From Planctomycetota bacterium (lineage in GTDB: Bacteria > Planctomycetota > J058 > JAJDCP01), in NCBI GenBank assembly GCA_029260765.1, contig JAJDCP010000082.1, positions 22,551 to 86,550 on the forward strand: a stretch of DNA of 64,000 bases. The letters are read 5' to 3'. Positions 59,776 through 64,000 of the stretch are shown piece after piece. Numbering within the stretch: the first letter of the stretch is position 1; each line of letters starts with the position of its first letter. The translations under genes were made by a program, and so were the position numbers. The notes under the pieces were generated by a model. That model searched no databases, was not told where the DNA came from, and saw only the letters and a program-made list of their open reading frames with translations.

Positions 59776-61653
59776 CTACAGGTTCTCCAGAGCCCCGGCA
59801 AACGCCTCGCGTTCACCGCCGCCCGTCCACGGCGTCTGCTGCAACAGCTCTTCGGGAGGACAGAACAGCGCGGCTTCGGCCCAGTGCACGAGCGCCAGCA
59901 GCTCGCCCAGATGAGAGACTGTCGGGCTGATCAGCGCCCTGCCCAGCTCGAGCACGTCGAGGTTGAGCAGGTCTCCGAGCTTGCCCTCGACCGCTTCGAT
60001 GCTCGCGTCGACCGAATGAAGCGGCCCACGCTGTGCTTGTGGCAGACCCACGAGCTTGTCCACACTCGCCAAGAACCCACGCCCGCGGCGGAAGACCACC
60101 GACAGGCACAGACCCTGCCCCATTCTCTGCAGGCCTGGAAGACGGCGCGCCACCGGCCAGGTCGTAGGCAAGTCCAGGGCTTGCGCCAGAAAGCGCAGCA
60201 CGGCGAGACCCCGCACGCGTTCAAACAGACCTTCGACTTTGCGGGTAGAGCCCGCGGTGACTTTAAAGATCTGCCGGACGGGCCCGAGATCTTCCGCCAA
60301 GCGGGAACTCAGCCGCCTTTGGATGTCTGCGAAGTCATCAGGACGCGCCTCGCCCCAGCCAACGCGCCCGAGCTTCTTGAGCTGCCCCACGGCCTTCAAG
60401 CCCTCATCGAGCAGCGCGCGGCTGGTCATGGCAGCATCGACGGGAGTCTGCACCTTGACGCCCCACCAGCGCTCAGCCAACTCAGTCCAGACCTCGGGTT
60501 GGGCGGCGAGTTGTGCAGCGAAGACGTAGCACAGTTTCGCCGCCAGCCGCGGCCCGTCTTCAGCCAGGCTGCCGAGCAGCACCGTCCAGGCCTCGGATGC
60601 CGGCGGCAGATCCTGCAGGTCTTCGGCCGTCAACGCCTTGGGCGCCTCCCCCGCGCCCGGCACAAAGGCCGTCCGCAAGGCCGGCAAGATGTCGGTCTCG
60701 AAGAGCTCGGTGCCGGCGGCGCTCAAACTCAACGGCCCCAGCCGCCCGACCAGCTCAATCAACGCTTCGCCCTCACGGTGCGACAGCAGACAGCGCAAGG
60801 TCTCCGGGGAGCGCAGGGCCTCCACCAACGCGGCACACCGTGTCTCGTTCTTGCGGTCGGCCTTCTTGAGCTCGCCCCAGACGCCCTTGAGCGACCGACC
60901 CGGCCCTTTGGGGGCGCCGTTGGGGGCCGTGCTGTCCGGCCCGTCGAGCAGGCTGTAGGGGAAGTGCAGACTCTTCCACTGCTTCGCGGCGTCGTACGCT
61001 ACCGCGCTGGCGGCGAAGCCCGACAACACCAGCTGGGCCCAGTGCTGTTGGCGGTAGGTCTCGACCAGAGCCTTGCTGGCCCGCCCACGCTCGAGCTTGT
61101 ATTGCACCAGCAGCTCACGCAGGCCCTCGAGCTGGCAATCGTGGGGCAGCGCGGTCACAACCACTGGCCGCAGCGCCAGAGCCGCGCCTTCGAGGCTGAG
61201 CAGCGTAGAGGCCTCCAAGATCGAGCAGCGGCTCTCGATGATGCCCTGCTTGACCAGTTCGCCCGCTCTCTGCCCCGGGACCTCCCGCGGCTCGAGCTGC
61301 TCGACGTGAACCAGAAAGGTCCGCGGCGCCGCCGATCCCAGCACACGACTGGCCAGCTCGCCCTGGGAGGCTCCTTCGAGGAAGTAGAGCCTGCGCGCCG
61401 GCTCGGTCCCGATATCGAGAAGCAGCCCGGATGCGTCCGTCGCGTAGGCCCAGGCAGGATCGAAGCGGCCGTCGTTGCCCAGCAATAACAGCCCGTTCTG
61501 CAAGGGGCCTCCGCTGTCAGGATCGAAGACCCGTAGCGTGCGCACCGAGGGAACCTTGACCCCCAACGGAGTTGCCGTGGGGACCTCGACCACAGCCTCC
61601 ACCGGTGTGGCCTTCACCTTCCGTGCCTTCCTGCGTTCACGCCATTTGGACAC
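59776..61653 (-). CDS. Large protein of unknown function, third gene of the operon
   Basis: The GTG start at 61653 has GAGGT six bases upstream, inside the end of the previous gene; the gap is only 3 bp, so translation is probably coupled. A basic N-terminus (WRERRKARKVKAT) precedes a beta-rich segment (LRVFDPDSGGPLQNGLLLLG, about 40-100). After that about 500 mostly helical residues follow without known motifs (AASAVAYDAAKQWKS, LRFLAQALDLPTTWPVARRL). There is no signal peptide or membrane helix. I recognise no family. Confidence 0.78.
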   Translation of the reverse strand: MSKWRERRKARKVKATPVEAVVEVPTATPLGVKVPSVRTLRVFDPDSGGPLQNGLLLLGNDGRFDPAWAYATDASGLLLDIGTEPARRLYFLEGASQGELASRVLGSAAPRTFLVHVEQLEPREVPGQRAGELVKQGIIESRCSILEASTLLSLEGAALALRPVVVTALPHDCQLEGLRELLVQYKLERGRASKALVETYRQQHWAQLVLSGFAASAVAYDAAKQWKSLHFPYSLLDGPDSTAPNGAPKGPGRSLKGVWGELKKADRKNETRCAALVEALRSPETLRCLLSHREGEALIELVGRLGPLSLSAAGTELFETDILPALRTAFVPGAGEAPKALTAEDLQDLPPASEAWTVLLGSLAEDGPRLAAKLCYVFAAQLAAQPEVWTELAERWWGVKVQTPVDAAMTSRALLDEGLKAVGQLKKLGRVGWGEARPDDFADIQRRLSSRLAEDLGPVRQIFKVTAGSTRKVEGLFERVRGLAVLRFLAQALDLPTTWPVARRLPGLQRMGQGLCLSVVFRRGRGFLASVDKLVGLPQAQRGPLHSVDASIEAVEGKLGDLLNLDVLELGRALISPTVSHLGELLALVHWAEAALFCPPEELLQQTPWTGGGEREAFAGALENL

Positions 61654-61656
61654 GTT

Positions 61657-62241
61657 CTACCTCACGATCTCGAGCAAGCGGTGCCGGAACAGGTAGTAGA
61701 TCAGGCCCCCCTCGGTCGGAGTATCGACACGCAGGGAATACGACTCGGCGGGCGGGATACCGGAGAACTCGAACAACACGCTGGCTCCTTCCCGACGGCC
61801 GTCGGGAACCCGCAATCGCCGTGTCCAGTCGGTCCCATCCGCTTCGAGCACGAAGATCTCATCGGGCATCGGGTCCTGCTGCGGGAACACACGCATATGG
61901 AAGCGGCTGGGCCGGCCGAGCTTCTCGATACGCGGGCTGCGCGCCATGTCGATGCGCTCGCGCCCGAGATGCACGGTGCACTCTTCGCTGGGGATCTCTT
62001 CGAACTTGGGAGGCGTGCCAAAGCAATACCAGAAACGGTAGGTCTGGTCGTCGAGCACGAACTGCGGCACTTCGGGCCTGTCAGGCAGCCCGAGCCGCCC
62101 ATGCATGTCGGTCTTCAGCACCTCGGGGCGCTCTGCATCTACGGGGCTGAACAAGATCCACGCCAGGCGTATGGGCTCACCTGTCTCGGCGTAGAAAAAT
62201 GTCGGCCGGACCATGGTTCCTTCAAACATCGCCTCGGTCAT
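61657..62241 (-). CDS. Beta-rich protein of unknown function, second gene of the operon
   Basis: This 194-residue protein starts 5 bp after the amidase gene. Internal ATG codons 5 and 10 are possible starts, the latter with AAGGA before it. The first 90 residues (TFFYAETGEPIRLAWILFSP, then TDMHGRLGLPDRPE) look like a transthyretin- or carboxypeptidase-regulatory-like sandwich. The rest is also strand-rich (RFHMRVFPQQDPMPDEIFVL, GIPPAESYSLRVDTP). No export signal is present. The family is not recognised. Confidence 0.75.
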   Translation of the reverse strand: MTEAMFEGTMVRPTFFYAETGEPIRLAWILFSPVDAERPEVLKTDMHGRLGLPDRPEVPQFVLDDQTYRFWYCFGTPPKFEEIPSEECTVHLGRERIDMARSPRIEKLGRPSRFHMRVFPQQDPMPDEIFVLEADGTDWTRRLRVPDGRREGASVLFEFSGIPPAESYSLRVDTPTEGGLIYYLFRHRLLEIVR

Positions 62242-62246
62242 GAGCG

Positions 62247-63851
62247 CTACAGCATTCCCCTCAAACGGTTCCAGTCAAAGTTGCTGCCAGGACCCCCTTC
62301 ACGGGTCGGAGCGATATGCCGGTGGCCCACGACATCATCGATGCCGAGTCCGTACGCGTCGAAAATACGCTGCAAGGTCGCGGCCAGCAGCTTGTATTGC
62401 GCTTCCTGGAAGGCTGCCTTGTCACCATCCCCGACCAACTCGATGCCGATCGAGCGCAGGTTGACATTGCCCTTGCCCTGGTACAACGCCTGCCCCGCAT
62501 GCCAGGCGGCGTCCGGTTCCTCGACCAGCTGCACGTTCTCACTGTCGGGACCGAGCAGGTAATGCACCGAGGCCTTCGACTTGGGATCTTTGTACCAGGC
62601 CAGCTGCCGAGCGAAGTCGTTGTGTCCCGAATGGTAGAGCACGACGAAACCGATCGGATGGCCCTCGCGGCTGGCTTTGTTCGCGCTCAGATCTTTCTTG
62701 GCCTTGGTCTCCACGGCGTCCTTGGCGGCTGCTTTGGGAACCGGGGATGCCTCGGCGGTCGCGACACTGCCGTCTTTCTTCAGCCGCGAGCCGTCGACCA
62801 GGGTATAGAGCAACTTCTTGTCAGGATCGGACTTGGCCAGCTCTATGAACTCCACCCAGGCGGCACCGTTCTCATTGCCCGCCAACAACTGGCTGCCGCT
62901 GGCAGAGAACTCGCCATCCCCCATACAGTGGATCTTCAAGCCGTAGCTGCCGACCTCGCGCTTCTGCGCGGTCTCGTCAAAGACCGCCACCGGGCCGCCC
63001 TGCACGAGGCAAGGTCGCCCGTGTTCGTCCCCGATCACGAACGGCCACTGCCCATCGAGCAGGTGCAGCCGCACGTCCTGCTTGTCGCCCTTCTTGATCG
63101 GGTCGACCGTCGCCAGATACTCGCGTGCCTGCTTCTCGCCGGCATCGTCGATCCAGATCGCCGCGATCGTATCATTGATCGCGTTCTCTGTATTCTCAAC
63201 GCGCCTCCCGTCGACGAACCCGCGGATACCGATCAGGTTCTTGTCGCCGGGCGCTGCCGAGAAACTTCCCATACTCTCGATCAGCTTGCGGAAGTAGTCG
63301 TAGCGCTCGGGTTCTTCGTCGGGCGTGACCTGTTCGCCGACCGCCACGTCTCCCTGGTTGTCCTGGGCACGCGCCGCAGCTGCATCGGCGGCTGCCTTCG
63401 AGGTCGCGATCGGCCGTCTGCAGATCGTGCAGAATTTGCTGCCCGCGGGCGGAGGCCCGCCCGGGACGAAGGTGCCGGCGCCGGCCTGGCCCGCAGCAGC
63501 GCCTGCCTGGCCTCCCGCGGCTCCTGCCCCCGCACCCGCCCCGCCGTTGGCGGCGTTCGCAGCCTGGAGCCGGGCGGCAGGATTGTCATCGACCTGCTGT
63601 TTCGCCGCGGGGTCGGGCTCCGGCTCTTTGAGCACGCGCTGCTCGAAGATGACCTGCGCCTGCCCTCCGCTCACCAGCGTGGCCGTGTAGACGCCTTCGG
63701 GGACGGCGGCGAAAACGAACACGCTCTCCGTGCCGGCACGCTGCGCGTCCTTGCCGGGAATCGAGCGGTCGTAGCCGGTCCCGCTGAGGCGGACCTTGAC
63801 CTCTGCAGTCTCCTCAGGCTTGAGCTTCACGTTGACGCGCACATCACCCAT
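62247..63851 (-). CDS. N-acetylmuramoyl-L-alanine amidase-domain (AmpD-like) protein
   Basis: The C-terminal 160 residues match the Amidase_2/AmpD fold, which cuts the bond between muramic acid and the stem peptide: FVVLYHSGHND with the first zinc-ligand His, ASVHYLL, AAWHAGQALYQGKGNVNLRS, SIGIELVGDG-like stretch and GHRHIAPTREGGPGSNFDW with the second His. The third ligand, Asp in the usual KTDPG, is Gly here. The N-terminal 90 residues are strand-rich. A Gly/Ala linker (about 100-135) and a CTICRRPI motif follow. No signal peptide is seen, so another export route or an internal role is needed. It is the first gene of the operon; GGGAG precedes the ATG. Confidence 0.8.
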   Translation of the reverse strand: MGDVRVNVKLKPEETAEVKVRLSGTGYDRSIPGKDAQRAGTESVFVFAAVPEGVYTATLVSGGQAQVIFEQRVLKEPEPDPAAKQQVDDNPAARLQAANAANGGAGAGAGAAGGQAGAAAGQAGAGTFVPGGPPPAGSKFCTICRRPIATSKAAADAAAARAQDNQGDVAVGEQVTPDEEPERYDYFRKLIESMGSFSAAPGDKNLIGIRGFVDGRRVENTENAINDTIAAIWIDDAGEKQAREYLATVDPIKKGDKQDVRLHLLDGQWPFVIGDEHGRPCLVQGGPVAVFDETAQKREVGSYGLKIHCMGDGEFSASGSQLLAGNENGAAWVEFIELAKSDPDKKLLYTLVDGSRLKKDGSVATAEASPVPKAAAKDAVETKAKKDLSANKASREGHPIGFVVLYHSGHNDFARQLAWYKDPKSKASVHYLLGPDSENVQLVEEPDAAWHAGQALYQGKGNVNLRSIGIELVGDGDKAAFQEAQYKLLAATLQRIFDAYGLGIDDVVGHRHIAPTREGGPGSNFDWNRLRGML

Positions 63852-63887
63852 CGTCGTCTCCCGATCACAGAGCTTGGCGACCTTAGC

Positions 63888-63923
63888 ATTTTATTTTAAG
63901 GCCAGGCAGCCTGGATGCTGCAA
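63888..63923 (-). promoter_or_regulatory. Candidate promoter with palindromic operator for the amidase operon
   Basis: On the minus strand: TTGCAG (63923-63918), then TTAAAA/TAAAAT (63899-63893) after 18-19 bases, with a second TAAAAT at 63893-63888. A perfect 13-base palindrome, CCAGGCAGCCTGG (63902-63914), fills the spacer, the classic place for a repressor site. Confidence 0.45.
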
Positions 63924-63976
63924 GGAATCTTCACCAGCGTCCCAAACAACCCGCGAATTCGGCGCCACCCTGCTCC

Positions 63977-63992
63977 GTGAAATTTTCTTCAC
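63977..63992. promoter_or_regulatory. Second inverted repeat upstream of the amidase operon
   Basis: GTGAA (63977-63981), six bases, TTCAC (63988-63992). It lies about 55 bases upstream of the candidate -35. A protein-binding site is possible. Confidence 0.3.
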
Positions 63993-64000
63993 AAAAATCG

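Noticed and set aside
59440..61488. 682-codon plus-strand frame
   Set aside because: It lies opposite the 625-codon operon gene, which has a coupled start and a normal ribosome site; the plus frame has neither.
62316..63899. 527-codon plus-strand frame
   Set aside because: It is a shadow of the amidase gene, whose AmpD motifs identify the true strand.

Overview
This is a GC-rich chromosomal window from a bacterium that I place, by inference only, in or near the Planctomycetota. The reasons are secreted HEAT/von Willebrand A and prenyltransferase-repeat proteins, three large Hanks-type Ser/Thr kinases, multi-FHA proteins, very large repetitive exported proteins, a FadL-type outer-membrane protein, and many TTG or GTG starts preceded by clear GGAGG-like sites. 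Several promoters fit sigma-70 consensus with 16-18 base spacers. I recognised no rRNA, tRNA, CRISPR array, transposase or prophage.

Layout. 1-15.7 kb: one open frame of more than 5,200 codons, cut by the left edge. It has 24 choice-of-anchor-D-like modules, PKD-like domains, a C-terminal sorting-like signal, and then, with no stop codon, a lipobox and a second secreted region. 15.7-32.5 kb: dprA, a carboxymuconolactone-decarboxylase-like gene, a HEAT/VWA protein, a Cache-sensor kinase, a FadL-like porin, two large exported proteins of unknown role, a Cys-motif kinase, a small membrane protein, a 1.2 kb repeat-bearing non-coding island and a prenyltransferase-repeat protein. 32.9-39.2 kb: recN, a STAS protein, an apparent arginyl-tRNA synthetase pseudo-enzyme, a lone N6-adenine methyltransferase and a peroxiredoxin. 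39.2-48.5 kb: a secreted parvulin foldase, rnfD-rnfG-scpB with stop/start overlaps, a double-length PpiD-like foldase and a Cys-rich lipoprotein.

48.7-48.9 kb: a short gene that ordinary ORF calling cannot see, because it reads through an in-frame UGA. It is a SelW/Rdx-family selenoprotein with a CxxU motif and a plausible bacterial SECIS hairpin. 49.2-57.2 kb: a signalling block with a zinc-ribbon kinase, a Cys-rich small protein, an FHA / degenerate-GGDEF / GAF / sigma-54 activator, and a double-FHA protein whose tail carries about 16 Thr-centred repeats. 57.3-59.3 kb: a lone dihydrolipoyl acyltransferase and a small SET-domain protein. 59.3-63.9 kb: a tight four-gene minus-strand operon led by an AmpD-like amidase, with three proteins of unknown family, behind a promoter that contains a palindrome.

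How the parts may work together: the three kinases and the two FHA proteins could form one phospho-Thr signalling network feeding a sigma-54 regulator. The foldases, lipoproteins and giant surface protein speak for heavy investment in the cell envelope. The strongest novel leads are the hidden selenoprotein, the ArgS-derived pseudo-enzyme, the phospho-motif scaffold, the RnfG with a membrane hairpin inside its FMN domain, and the missing stop between a sorting signal and a lipobox.
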